A stretch of 64,000 nucleotides of DNA, taken from Patagioenas fasciata. Lineage: Eukaryota > Chordata > Aves > Columbiformes > Columbidae. Below are positions 1 to 10,541 of this stretch, one piece after another. The notes under the pieces are model-generated. The model saw only the letters and a list, made by a program, of their open reading frames with translations. It was not told the DNA's origin and did not search any database. Position numbers and translations under genes: made by a program. Where the stretch lies: NCBI RefSeq assembly GCF_037038585.1, contig NC_092524.1, positions 50,119,001 through 50,183,000 on the forward strand. Reading direction: 5' to 3'. Positions within the stretch are counted from its first letter, which is position 1; each line of letters starts with the position of its first letter.

Positions 1-995
1 TAATCAAAGTAATCGGGTTAGAGTGACAGTTCTCAGAACTGGCATTGCCTGACCTGTTTTTCTGTGCTGTTTTTTTGTAAGCAGGAGAATGACATTTATT
101 CTTCCATAATAAAACCTTCCATTTAAAAAAATGTTACTGGCTTGACCACTTATGAATAAAACTAATGTCATTAGAAATGATTGCAAGACTGTATACACAG
201 CACTGAAAAGCACAATTAAAGACTTTTTCATACATATGGCACAAAATTTCTTCTGATATATGGTTTTGATTGTGCTTAGTATAATGAGACCTGATTCTAA
301 TTGAGTTCTGGGCAATATCAAAACATGCATAAAGAATGAAAATAATAATATGACTTCTATCCTAATTTTATTTCTGAATACTCACAGAAAGTAAGTTTCA
401 CAGAGTACTTCTTAGGCCAGACCTCTGCAACAGGCATTGTATGATCATGGTCAAAAGCATTTATTTATGGTATTTATTTTCCTGTGTTTAAAATTTGGGA
501 GAGAACATTTCTGTACTTCTTAAGGACATTAACAATTGTTATTCCTAATGTACATAATATACATGGATAATCTTCGTCTAGTGGTTCCAGGGTAGCTCTG
601 ATTGCGGTTAAGACTAGATTCAGAGGCCTCAGCAAACATGGAACTGGGCTCTGCTTGGAACAAACTCATATAATTGCTGATCTGTGCACAAACCTCTGCA
701 GAACATACAACATTCTTAGCTTTCTCCCTAAGCACTTTTTAAATCCCATGTATGTAGAAAAAAGCCTGAAAGTGGTAATACTACAAATCTCATTAAAGAT
801 AATTTCAACAGTTCAGGTTTTATGGAAACATACAGTAATCATGACAAAATTCTGAGAGCTGGTTGCTCTAAAATCTAAGGCAAGAAGCTTGAGGAGGAGG
901 AGGAGAAGTTAGTATACTTTATAATACAAGAAATTACATCTCGATGTGTTAAAAAAGATCCTGAAAATATTTTCATTAGCTCTTCCAAAAATTGT
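1..995. other. Unique AT-rich sequence, no gene recognised
   Basis: No repeat family or coding similarity is visible. Open frames here are short (up to 108 codons), lack family motifs and look like chance in AT-rich DNA. A short GGA/GAG triplet run lies at about 891-906. The stretch ends where the 75-bp inverted repeat begins. Confidence 0.6.
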
Positions 996-1199
996 GACAT
1001 TTCAAAGAGACATGTCAAGTTCTGCATAAATGCCATCACATTAGACAATAAAACAATTACAATACTAAAGAAAATAATTGATTTTTCGGAGACAATGCAA
1101 ACAGCAGACAAATAAAATGTGTGTCTTTAGTACTGTAATTGTTTTATTGTCTAATGTGATGGCATTTATGCAGAACTTGACATGCCTCTTTGAAATGTC
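996..1199. repeat. Long near-perfect inverted repeat (75-bp arms, 54-bp spacer)
   Basis: Positions 996-1070 are repeated as the reverse complement at 1125-1199. I compared the arms base by base and find 73 of 75 identical. The two differences are A1010 and A1062 in the left arm, each facing a C in the right arm. A plus-strand transcript would have two A-C mismatches. A minus-strand transcript would pair throughout, with two G-U wobbles. The spacer (1071-1124) and the flanks do not pair. It matches no LINE or LTR end that I recognise, so it is probably a local inverted duplication formed by fold-back or template switching. A short palindromic transposon or an assembly artefact is less likely but not excluded. 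Confidence 0.9.
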
Positions 1200-1922
1200 T
1201 TCCTAGAATATGTTATCATAAGAATCCATTCCTCCTCTAGTATGATCAGGACTAAAGCCAATAAATACATAAATACCATAAACAACATACCATACTCAAC
1301 TAAGCATACACAACACATCAACAAAAGCGTGACATTTTAAACCAACAAGGAGAAGTGGTGGATGCTTTTATATTGAGCTTTCATAAGAATCATGTAAGAA
1401 GCTAAGACCAGCAAAGAGCAGAAACTGGATTCTAAATGCAGAGAATCACTTGTTAAGCTGCACTGACGCACAAAGTTTGAGTTGAACTAGGGCAAGTACA
1501 TTTCCTAGAATTCCATAAAAAAGTTAGAAGTGACGAATCACTGTATAATGAAAGCAATTTCATTAACAAGTCTTACTAGAAAAATGGGACATCACCTAAA
1601 ATTAATGGATTTTTAGCTATAATTAGATAATATATGCAATGAAGGAAACAAGTGAAAAAACAAATGCAGAGTAGAAATCAAACCTCTACTAATGAACTTC
1701 ACATAAGAAAGAAATGAATAAGCTAATAAAGTTCTAGAACCTGCTTCCAATATTAATAAGAATGAAATAAAAATGGACTACATTTAATATGATTTGCAAT
1801 AATATTATTTCTAGATATAGGGACAGTGTGAGATACATTGATCTTACATTCATCCTTCTATTTTCATGCAATACAGCCTTCCTACCTTATATCAGATAAT
1901 TTGCCCTATATGTAACTTCTTC
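1200..1922. other. Unique AT-rich sequence
   Basis: Nothing recognisable: no ORF of note, no repeat family. It leads into an AT dinucleotide-rich tract. Confidence 0.6.
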
Positions 1923-1958
1923 TTATATATATGCATATATATCTATATATATCTATAT
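1923..1958. repeat. AT-rich microsatellite (TATATATC-like)
   Basis: An alternating T/A run with interspersed C, in which ATATCTAT-type units recur. It directly abuts the 3' end of the minus-strand CR1 copy at 1959. Such a tract could have been the insertion target or have grown from the CR1 tail. Confidence 0.75.
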
Positions 1959-3045
1959 ATCACAGTAACGCAGTATGTTTGGGATTGGAAGGGACCTCGA
2001 AAGATCCTCTAGTCCAATGCCCCTGCTGGAGCAGGAACGCCTAGGTGAGGTTGCACAGGAATGTGTCCACGCGGGCTTTGAATGTCTCCAGAGTAGGAGA
2101 CTCCACAACCTCCCTGGGCAGCCTATTCCAGTGCTCTGTCACCTTCACTGAGAAGTTTTTTCTCGAATTTAAGTGGAACCTCTTGTGTTCCAGCTTGATC
2201 CCATTACTCCTTGTCCTATCATTGTTTGCCGCTGAGAAGAGCCTGGCTCCATTCTCCTGGCACTCACCCTTTATATATTTATAAACATTAACAAGATCAC
2301 CCCTCAGTGTCCTCTTCTCCAAACTAAAGAGACCCAGCTCCCTCAACCTTTCTTCATAAGGGAGGTGCTCCATGCCCTTAATCATCTTTGTTGCCCTATG
2401 CTGGACCCTCTCCAGCAGTTCCCTGTCCTTCTTGAACTGAGGGGCCCAGAACTGGACACAATATTCCAGATGGGGTCTCACCAGGGCAGAGTAGAGGGGA
2501 AGGAGGACCTCTCTCGATCTACTGACCACCCCCCTTGTAATACACCCCAGGATGCCATTGGCCTTCCTGACCACAAAGGCACAGTGCTGGCTCATGGTCA
2601 TCCTGTTGTCCACCAGGACCCCCAGGTCCCTTTCCCCTACACTGCTCTCCAATATGTAATTTCCCAACCTATACTGGAACCTGGGGTTGTTCCTGCCCAG
2701 ATGCAGGACTCTACACTTTCCCTTGTTAAATTTCATCATGTTATTCCCCGCCCAACTCTCCAGCCTGTTCAGGTCTCGCTGGATGGCAGCACAGCCTTCT
2801 GGCGTGTCAGCCACTCCTCCCAGCTTAGTGTCATCAGCAAACTTGCTGAAAGTACACTCAATTCGCTCGTCCAAATAGTTAATGAATATATTGAATAATA
2901 TTGAACCCAGTACTGACCCCTGAGGCACTCCACTAGATACTGGCCTCCAACTGGACTCCGCACCATTGACCACCACTCTGACTCTATCAGAAACTGTTGT
3001 GACCGGGTGAAGAAACTTTCCATTCACTTTGAAGGAATGTAGCAT
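1959..3045 (-). mobile_element. CR1 LINE, 5'-truncated, with long intact ORF2 3' part
   Basis: CR1 is an avian non-LTR retrotransposon whose ORF2 encodes an endonuclease and reverse transcriptase. The 3' end is at the low coordinate, where a degraded CACAGTAACGCAG tail is followed by the GGATTGGAAGGGACCTC block. The 5' truncation falls within the RT near 3000-3045. The last residues of the frame (HNSRKNF-like and [13 protein letters not shown]) are typical of CR1 C-termini. It lies in the same orientation as, and about 65 bp from, the next CR1 copy. Confidence 0.95.
2041..3045 (-). pseudogene. CR1 ORF2 C-terminal part: RT palm and C-terminal region
   Basis: There are 334 codons without a stop. 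Visible motifs are [11 protein letters not shown] (PQGSVLG at residues 41-47; RT block before the catalytic site) and FADD (69-72), which carries the catalytic aspartates. The CR1-specific downstream blocks follow: LGVLVDN, the [18 protein letters not shown] stretch, [10 protein letters not shown] and [11 protein letters not shown]. The endonuclease and the N-terminal RT blocks are missing, so the product cannot retrotranspose. The first methionine is incidental, because the true ORF2 start lies upstream and has been lost. The open frame implies a recent insertion compared with the neighbouring broken copies. It is called a pseudogene because of the truncation. Confidence 0.9.
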
Positions 3046-3107
3046 TTTACTCTGTCACTGGTGGAATACAGGACAATTAATAACCTTTGTTTATACTATC
3101 TGTTTAT
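3046..3107. other. Short unique spacer between two CR1 copies
   Basis: About 60 bp of non-repeat AT-rich DNA separates the 5' end of one minus-strand CR1 from the 3' tail of the next. Confidence 0.6.
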
Positions 3108-5340
3108 AATCACAGAATCATTGAATCACAGAATGATTTGGGTTGGATGGGACCTCTGGATATCACCTAGTTCAACCCATCTCCTAAAGCAGGTTCATCT
3201 AGAGCAGATCGCACAGGAATGTGTCTAGGCAGGTGTTGAATGTCTCCAGAGAAGGAGACTCCACAACATCTCTGGGCAGCCTGTTCCTGTTACCCTCAAA
3301 GTAAAGAACTTTCTCCTCATGTTTAAATGGAACCTCTTATGCTTCAGTCTCTGCCTGTTGCCCCTTATCCTATCATTGGGCATCACTGGAAAGAGTCTGG
3401 TCCCATTTTCTTGACACCCTTGAGATATCGATAAGCACTGATAAGATCCCCTCTCAGCCTTCTCTTCTACAGGCTGAACAGACCCAGCTCTCTCAGCCTT
3501 TCCTCATAAGAAAGATGCTTCAGTACCCTAATCATCTGTGTAGCCCACTGCTGGACCCACTCCAGCAGTTCCTTGTCTTTCTCAAACTGGGAAGCCCAGA
3601 ACTGGACACAGTATTCCAGATGTGGCCTCACTAGAGCATAGTAGAGGGGGACGATAACCTCCCTCAACCTACTGGTCATACTCTTCTTAATGCACCCCAG
3701 GATACTGTTGGCCTTCTTGGCCACAAGGGCACATTGCTGGCTCAAGGTGAACCTGTTTTCCACCAGAACTCCCAGGTCCTTCTCTGCAATGTTGCTTTCC
3801 AGCAGGTCAACCTGTAACCTGTATTGGTGCATGGGGTTATTCCTCCCTATGTACAGGACCTTACACCTGCCTTTGTTGACATTAGGTTCCTCTCCGCCCA
3901 ACTCTCTAGTCTGTCCAAGTCTTGCTGAATGGTAGCAGAGCCTTCTGGTGTGCCAGCCACTCCACCCAGTACTGTATCATCAGCAAACTTGCCAAGGGCA
4001 CACTCTGTTTCTTTATCCAGGTCATTGATTAATAGGTTAAACAAGACTGGACCTAGTACTGACCCGTGGGGAACACTTCTAGCTACAGACCTCCAACTAG
4101 GCTCTGTACCACTGATCACTACCCTCTGAGTGCTGTTATCCAGCTAGTTCTCAATCCATTTCACTGTCCATTCATCTAACTCAGAGTTCCTGAGCTTACC
4201 TATGAGGATGTTATGGGAGATGGTATCAAAAGCCCTGCTGAAATCAAGGTAGACAACATCCAGCACTCTCCCCTCATCTACTCAACCAGCCATGCCATCA
4301 TAAAAGGCTATCAGATTGGTCGAGCATGATTTCCCCCTGTTGAATCCATGTTGACTACTCCTGATAACCTTCTTTTCCTCCACATGGTTAGAGATGACAT
4401 CCAAAACAAGCTGTTCATCACTTTCCAGGGATGGAGACAAGGCTGACTGGCCTGTAGTTTCCTGCATCCTTCTTCTTTTCCTTTTTGAAGACTGGAATGA
4501 CTTGACTTTCCTCCAGTCCCCAGGCACTCTCCTGTTCTCCATAACCTTTCAAAGAGGATGGGGAGTGTCTTGACAATAACATCTGCCAACTTCCTCAGCA
4601 CTGATGAGTGCACCCCAATAGGACCCGTGGATTTGTGGGTGTCCAGTTTGCCCAAATGACATCTAAACTGAATGTCCTCAACAAAGATAAATTTTTCCTT
4701 TCTCCAGACTTTCTCTGTCACCTCCAGAGTCTGGGATTCCAGTGGGTGGACCTTAGCAGTAAAGACTGAAGAAGGAAGACATTCAGTAACCACACCTTCT
4801 CTGTATCTTCCATCACCAGGGCACCCACCTCATTTAGCAGCTGTTCTACGTTTTCCCTAGTATTCCTTTTTCTTCTGATATACTTGAAGTAGCCCTTATT
4901 TTTGTCCTTGACATCCCTTGCCAGATTTAATTCCAAGTGGACCTCAACCTTCCTCAAGCAGTCCTGCATACTCTTAACAATGTTCCTATATTCCTGTCAA
5001 GTGCTCTGTCCCTTTTTCCATATTCCATTAATTTCATTCCTCCATTTGAATTTTGTCAGAAGCTCCTTGCTCATCCATGCAGGTCTCCTGCTCTTTTTAC
5101 TTGATTTCTTGCTTATAAGGATGCAGTGATCTTGACCTTGGAAGAAGTGATGGTTGAATATTGACCAGGTCTCCTGGACCCTCTACATTCTAGACTCCTA
5201 ATCCACGGGAATCCTCCAAGTAGGCCAAAGTTAACTCTCTCAAAATCCAGGGTTGCCGTTCTACTTGTTGCCCTCAGGTACTCTACCATCCCATGGCCAT
5301 GGTTTAGCACAGACCAACAGATACATTTCCTCATTGCTCA
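3108..5340 (-). mobile_element. CR1 LINE, 5'-truncated, degraded
   Basis: The 3' tail at 3108-3145 has three CACAGAAT-like repeats followed by TTGGGTTGGATGGGACCTC. About 2.2 kb of ORF2 follows toward the high coordinates, broken into several frames by frameshifts and stops. At the 5' end, the frame at 5113-5334 carries the end of the endonuclease domain (a GMVEY block corresponding to the usual HEMVEF, then DFERVNFGL). The element is therefore truncated inside the endonuclease. It is more diverged than its neighbour at 1959-3045. Confidence 0.93.
3467..5334 (-). pseudogene. Broken CR1 ORF2 (endonuclease end through RT)
   Basis: Read from high to low coordinates. Frame 5113-5334 is the endonuclease C-terminus. 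Frames 4718-4969 and 4311-4793 cover the linker and N-terminal RT (THKSTGPIGVHSSVLRKLADV). Frame 4282-4542 holds the SSQHGFNRGKSC RT block. Frame 3847-4119 has PHGSVLGPVLFNL and FADD. Frame 3467-3901 has LGVLVENR and the [15 protein letters not shown] stretch. The usual Q of PQGSVLG is H. At least four frame changes show long-term neutral decay. Confidence 0.88.
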
Positions 5341-8300
5341 CCCTTGAGCTACATAATTTTTGGTTTGAACACTCTTTTGCTTATACATTAGATTTGCAGG
5401 GGATATATTATCTTGTTAAAAGGAAGCTGTTCAAGTTATGAAACTTTTGATGCAAAACTAGGACAAGGTGAATGCAAACAATAATATATTCACTATATTG
5501 AAAGTATTGCCTAATATGCATATTCTAATAACGTCTACCTTGCATTGCAGAAATTCATGCAGAAAGTATCTGGAAGATAACATGTTTCCAGTTTAGCAGT
5601 AGTGCTAAAAAAGACTAGGTAGCTTTTAAGTGGGAAACCATCTGACAAATTCTTGTAACTTACACTGAAGAGAACAGCATTGATTTCTTCAACTGGGAAA
5701 ATCAGCAAACAGATATATTAATCACTGATTTGCAATACCAAATATGTTATGGATTGTTATCTTGTGCTATATATGTATACAACATAGATTTATTAGAAGA
5801 GATTTATGATTTCCTTGCTTTTAATCTCCACAGCCATCTTCATCCTCTAAAACAATAATTCAGGCTGCAACAATATGAGTGTGTATTCAAAGTTCCTGAT
5901 CTTGTTTCTCCCTAGAAAGCATGAGTTGATTTTCTGTTACCAACAATGTAGCTGCAAAATGCCAGAATCCAGGAGCTGTAGCTGACTTTGAAGCTTGCTC
6001 TTCATCTCACAGCTAGTCTTATGGACTTGAAACAATCTCCTTCTTTCCCTCTTCTTACCTTTTCAATGTTGAGTACTTTCACTCAGCATTGGGAATAGCC
6101 CTGACAGAATGAAATTTACATGCAGGGAAAAAAAAATTAATTAGTAGTTTAAATACTTTGGCATATATAATAATTTTTAAAAAGAATAAAAATAACATTC
6201 TTAATTTCAATTATTTCAATGCAACTGCCAGGCAATGAATTAATAAGTTGTTTCTGAAGTAAATCCGTGTAACCAGCAGATCTTATATTTTTTCTCCTTT
6301 CCTCCTCCTCTCTGATGCCATGCTTCTAACTTCTGTCTTAAATTAGATTGTGACTTTCTTGGTACAAGGCCTACCTCATGAAATGTTTAGAATTACTAAA
6401 GTACACAACAGATTGCTTAATAAAAATGTCCCTGACTCATGCTCTTGTAAGATAGATAATTATTAACAGTAGCAAGCAGGCTCCACAATAGCATCTTTCG
6501 CTTAAAAAGCATTTGACTTTCTTAAATTGCTACTTAATCATAATGAGAATGCAAATCAGAATATAATTCAAAATGGATGGGGATGTTGAAGGAGTTAAAA
6601 AGGATGTATTCTCCTTCAGCTGTCGTCAGGTGTTAGAGGAGGAAGAGTGAACAATCTTTGCAAATGCAGCTTGTAATGTAGATAAATAATAGATGCAGCT
6701 AGTGGCCTGAATGCATTTAGAGAATCCTAGCTGATCCACTCAGTGTTTAATAGGCTGGAGGTGCAAATTCTTGTTGCATAAATATTCAATATATTCCTAC
6801 AGCCTTGCCACATAGGTGTAAATAACAATCAGCATAAAGAGGGACATAAATGTTTATTATAGGCTTCATTTTAGCTAACAGATGCTCAGTGAAAAGCCTG
6901 AAAGTTAAGGTAAAAAAAGATGACTGGGGAAAACTTATCAATCACAAAAATGTTATGAAAGCAGTTTCATATATGCAAGGAGTTTATCTACAGGAGATTT
7001 GTTCTGGTTATTGCAGGAATAATCAGTTAGTAGTACACTTACATCAATGCAAATGTCTTATGGTGAATAGAGAAAGCTGAAGTTTGGAATTATATGACTT
7101 GGATTCTACATACTTATCACTGGGCATTTTTCTGGAATTTCCCAAAACTCTCCCTTATTATGTAGCTTCATAGGAAATTCTGCTTATGCTTAGATGTATG
7201 GAAAGTAATAAGGATATTTTCACAAGTTATAAATTTAGCACATGGTCAAGGAACAGTAAAGTAAGCATCCACTTATGTTCCTGTTCAGCAGCTCCCGGCC
7301 CAGTTCAAGCAGGGGGAGAAGGAACTACAGCTTAGGCCCATATTCTCTTCTTTGATACCAGCATACTATGGATGAACTTTATTAATTTTATCAGAAATAG
7401 AGCTAGACAAGTATAACCTATACTGATTAAAGAGTTTTATGTCTTTCTTTGTTGTTATCTATGAACAAAGTCTCTTAAACTGTCCAGAGGCACAGGTGAG
7501 TTACCTGCTTTCTTCTGTGAGGAAATACTCTGTAACTGCTACTGACTCATGTTACCTAGTATGACTATTGGTGTATAAGATCACTATCAGTCCAACATAA
7601 TGGAGCTATGATTCAAATATGAACTTCCCCAAAGTTTTCAAAATTTGAAAGAGTTCAGATTATGCCTTTAGTTGAACTTGTTCAGAGTTTCCAATAAGCC
7701 ACAGAGCCTGGTCTGGGCTTAAGTGTCCATGAGATCAGTCTGTACAGCACTGGAGCTTTATTGCGGAGCCAGGCGTATTCAAAATAAAAAAAAAGAAAAA
7801 AAAAATCATACCTTTAAGATGTCGCTGTTGTTGTTCTTGTAGCATCTTCAGAATTCTACAGAACATAAAAGGCTTCTGAGAAGGAATAGTTACTTTTATG
7901 CATACAAATATATATATAGTCAAAACATACTTGTGCTTACTTTAAGATTTGAGAAAATTCTCTGTCTGTCTTCCAAACCAAAGACACTAATATTGTAGAG
8001 GTGATTCACAAACTTATTCTCTATTATGGTGTAATTTATAATAAAACATGTACATCTTGTTTAGATTGTATGAAATAGATTAGCCTGGTTGATATTTTGT
8101 GAGAGGAATAAATTCCTGTACTTCAATCATGAGATCAGCTTCAATGTGAAGGGCTAATATACCCAGTAATAACTGTTTAGTTGGTGTACCATTTCACAAT
8201 GTATATAGCTGTAATAAATCATACACATCATGTCATCTTCAGTTAGTGTTAATATCTAATCAAGTATACCAGACAACAGTCTCTTCCTTCAATTCTATGT

Positions 8301-9199
8301 GAAAACAGAGAAAGTAATTCTGGAGAACCCAGAGCATTCTGATACAAACGTTCATTGTTTGAGTCCAGAAAATATATTAACGTTTCTACATTTTTATGTG
8401 GTTTTACATTTGACATTTGTAGCAGGCCTTTCCCGATCAATACATATAAACTCTCACATTTTCACAGCTAAATTTTTGTTTTGTTTTGTTTTCCATTTGA
8501 CTTAATGGTAACTGTTCATTCTGTACAACAACACTGTCAATCTGAGATAAGATGCATGAAAACTAATGGATTTTAAAAGCATTAAGAGTGAACATAGTCA
8601 AATAACAACCAAGCAATTTAGTGTTGAGTGGATACTTGATTTCACTACAAAATGAGGAGTGCTATGATGAATGCCGCTGAGAGATTTCACTGTCAAAATT
8701 AGATGAATGGGCAACCTGAATATGAATGAATAAATTTTTCATGGACAGAAATCCTCTGTATTACAAGTGTTCCCAATCATAATATTCTTTATCCATTGTT
8801 ATTTAAAATTCAGATGCAGTTAATTAATAAGAATTGATTATATATGTAACAAGTTTTTATATGTGGATTTTCAGAGTAATTTGAAAAATTCATATGATTT
8901 TGTGATTCTAATATGTAAGGAATGAGAAGAGTATAAATCCTTCATACAGCCACAAACATTCTGACCAGGCACAGTTATAATTTAGCTTTTAGTATGGCAT
9001 ACATATAGCAGTACTGGCAAGTACAAGCAAATAGTAAACTAAAAAAAAAAAAAAAAAAAAAAGGTAAAAAAATCAAGTTACAAGCTATTAATACTGACTG
9101 CATTTTCAGTTCTCAATATCTCAATACAAGTACCAAGACTGGCTGTAAATATGGTGATCATATTTCTATGAAGAGATCACACAATGGATAAATTTGTGA
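5341..9199. other. Unique AT-rich sequence, no gene recognised
   Basis: There is no LINE, LTR or coding similarity. Simple tracts include an A-rich run near 7783-7806 and a TTTTG run near 8473-8492. ORFs are short and without motifs. A pure A22 run is listed separately. Confidence 0.55.
9041..9062. repeat. Poly-A run (22 bp)
   Basis: Twenty-two uninterrupted A residues. No gene-like sequence or target-site duplication is evident upstream, so it is treated as a mononucleotide repeat and not a retrocopy tail. Confidence 0.85.
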
Positions 9200-9852
9200 G
9201 AATTTACTATAGTGATGTTGCCCACAGCTGTACTCTCCAGGCAGGGTTATATTGCTTGTATTAAAATAGTTTTGGGACCAGGAACCATGGAGAATCTGTT
9301 GGTTCCTCTCATAGCCCCATATGCCATCTGTGAACTCCTGAGGTTAAGACTAAGCAGGCAGGAGAAGGTGGTGGAGAAGGAGAAGGAACCATTTGCACAG
9401 CTCAGGAACCAGGAGAAAAGTCTGAGATGGCCACTTCCCTCTGCTGCTCTTCATCCTCAGTTTTGCACAGAAAAGTCCCCACTCCTGCACTGAGCTGGAG
9501 AAACAGTGATAAAGACACCACAGAGGAGGGCAGGACAGTTGTTTGAACTCAGGACTGCTGAGCAGAGTGATGCACTGGTGACAAATGCCTTAGCACCAGG
9601 TGACATGATGCAGACTCTCCAGACCACACATATAGCCTTAGTCATCTCTGTCAATCAACCAAAAGCCAGATTGGCCATTTATTCCTTATTTTGTATGCCT
9701 TTGGATGACCAAACACTGGCTTAAGGTAGAATAACTTGTTGTCTGTATGAAAATGCCATCATAATAACTCCAAATCATAGTTATTCCTTTGTATCAGAGG
9801 AATATCTCCATCCGAAGAAAACTTAGTCCAAGAGAAGTTGGTTTAAAACTAG
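9200..9852. other. GC-richer patch of unknown nature
   Basis: This patch is visibly richer in G and C than its surroundings and carries a 93-codon frame on the plus strand (9212-9493). I recognise no domain or repeat family in it. It lies immediately beyond the 3' end of the minus-strand solo LTR but has no primer-binding-site-like start, so it is probably not provirus interior. It may be an older unrecognised repeat. Confidence 0.3.
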
Positions 9853-9859
9853 TGACATG

Positions 9860-10541
9860 TTTAAAGCAAGGTGACAATAAACCATGGCAGATGCTCTGTT
9901 ACCTCCTCACCCTCTTTCCACCCTCTCCTTTAGATCGGAAAGAGGATAGGGAAGATAAGAAGGAAGGGGGACTTAGAGTTCAAGTTGGAAGATTTTAAAG
10001 AGTTTTACTAATGCTACTAATAAATAGAGACTATATACAAAATATACAAAACCAATCTGGAATGCTCAATATGGAGCTGGTGTCATGCCAGCAGCGGCAG
10101 AGCTAGGAGCCAGCTTGTCTCCAGCGGGTGCAGGGCAGGCACCTGGAAGTCATGGGTGGGACTTCATAGCAAACTGGAAACTGGATTTCAGGGATGTGGG
10201 ACCTGAGGTCTTTCAGATCACAGGCAGACAGACAGGGTCCTCTCTAAATGCCAGCCGTGATCAAAGAGGGACAAGACCCTCGTGATTGCCCTCTTATATA
10301 GGGTGCATGATGATTATGGGGTGGAATACTCAGTTGGCCAGTTTTAGTCACCTGTTCCGTCCGCTCCTCCTTCCAAATATGTCCAGTTATCAGTTAACCT
10401 TGGTTACCATAGTAATAAATCTAAACATGGACTTCTTCAGCATTCTGTTAGTCCTCTTATCAACACCAAGTACAGTGTCTGAGGAAAAATATGCAGGCAC
10501 TTAGAAGGCACTTAACTGAACTTTTAAACAAAACTAGGACA
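9860..10541 (-). mobile_element. Solo LTR of an endogenous retrovirus (ERVL-like), minus strand
   Basis: This is the reverse-complement homologue of the LTR at 36157-36742. The shared exact blocks are 10002-10022 with 36608-36628 (21 bp) and 10035-10056 with 36571-36592 (22 bp). The CATCTGCCA...TTTATTGTCACC block near the 3' end is also shared. On the minus strand it begins TGTCCTAGTTTTG. A TATA-like CTATATAAGAG lies around 10294-10302. Possible 5-bp target duplications ACATG flank it at 9855-9859 and 10542-10546. No retroviral gene or primer-binding site lies beside it. The ERVL assignment rests on my recollection of avian LTR ends and is less sure than the LTR call. Confidence 0.75.
10294..10302 (-). 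promoter_or_regulatory. Putative LTR TATA box
   Basis: CTATATAAG-like on the minus strand inside the LTR, at a position comparable with the TATAAAAG of the homologous LTR at 36390. Whether it is functional today is unknown. Confidence 0.4.

Noticed and set aside
2045..2898. Plus-strand frames of 79 and 177 codons over the CR1 copy
   Set aside because: They are antisense shadows of CR1 ORF2, which lies on the minus strand.
9041..9062. A22 as the tail of a processed pseudogene
   Set aside because: No coding similarity upstream and no flanking duplication.
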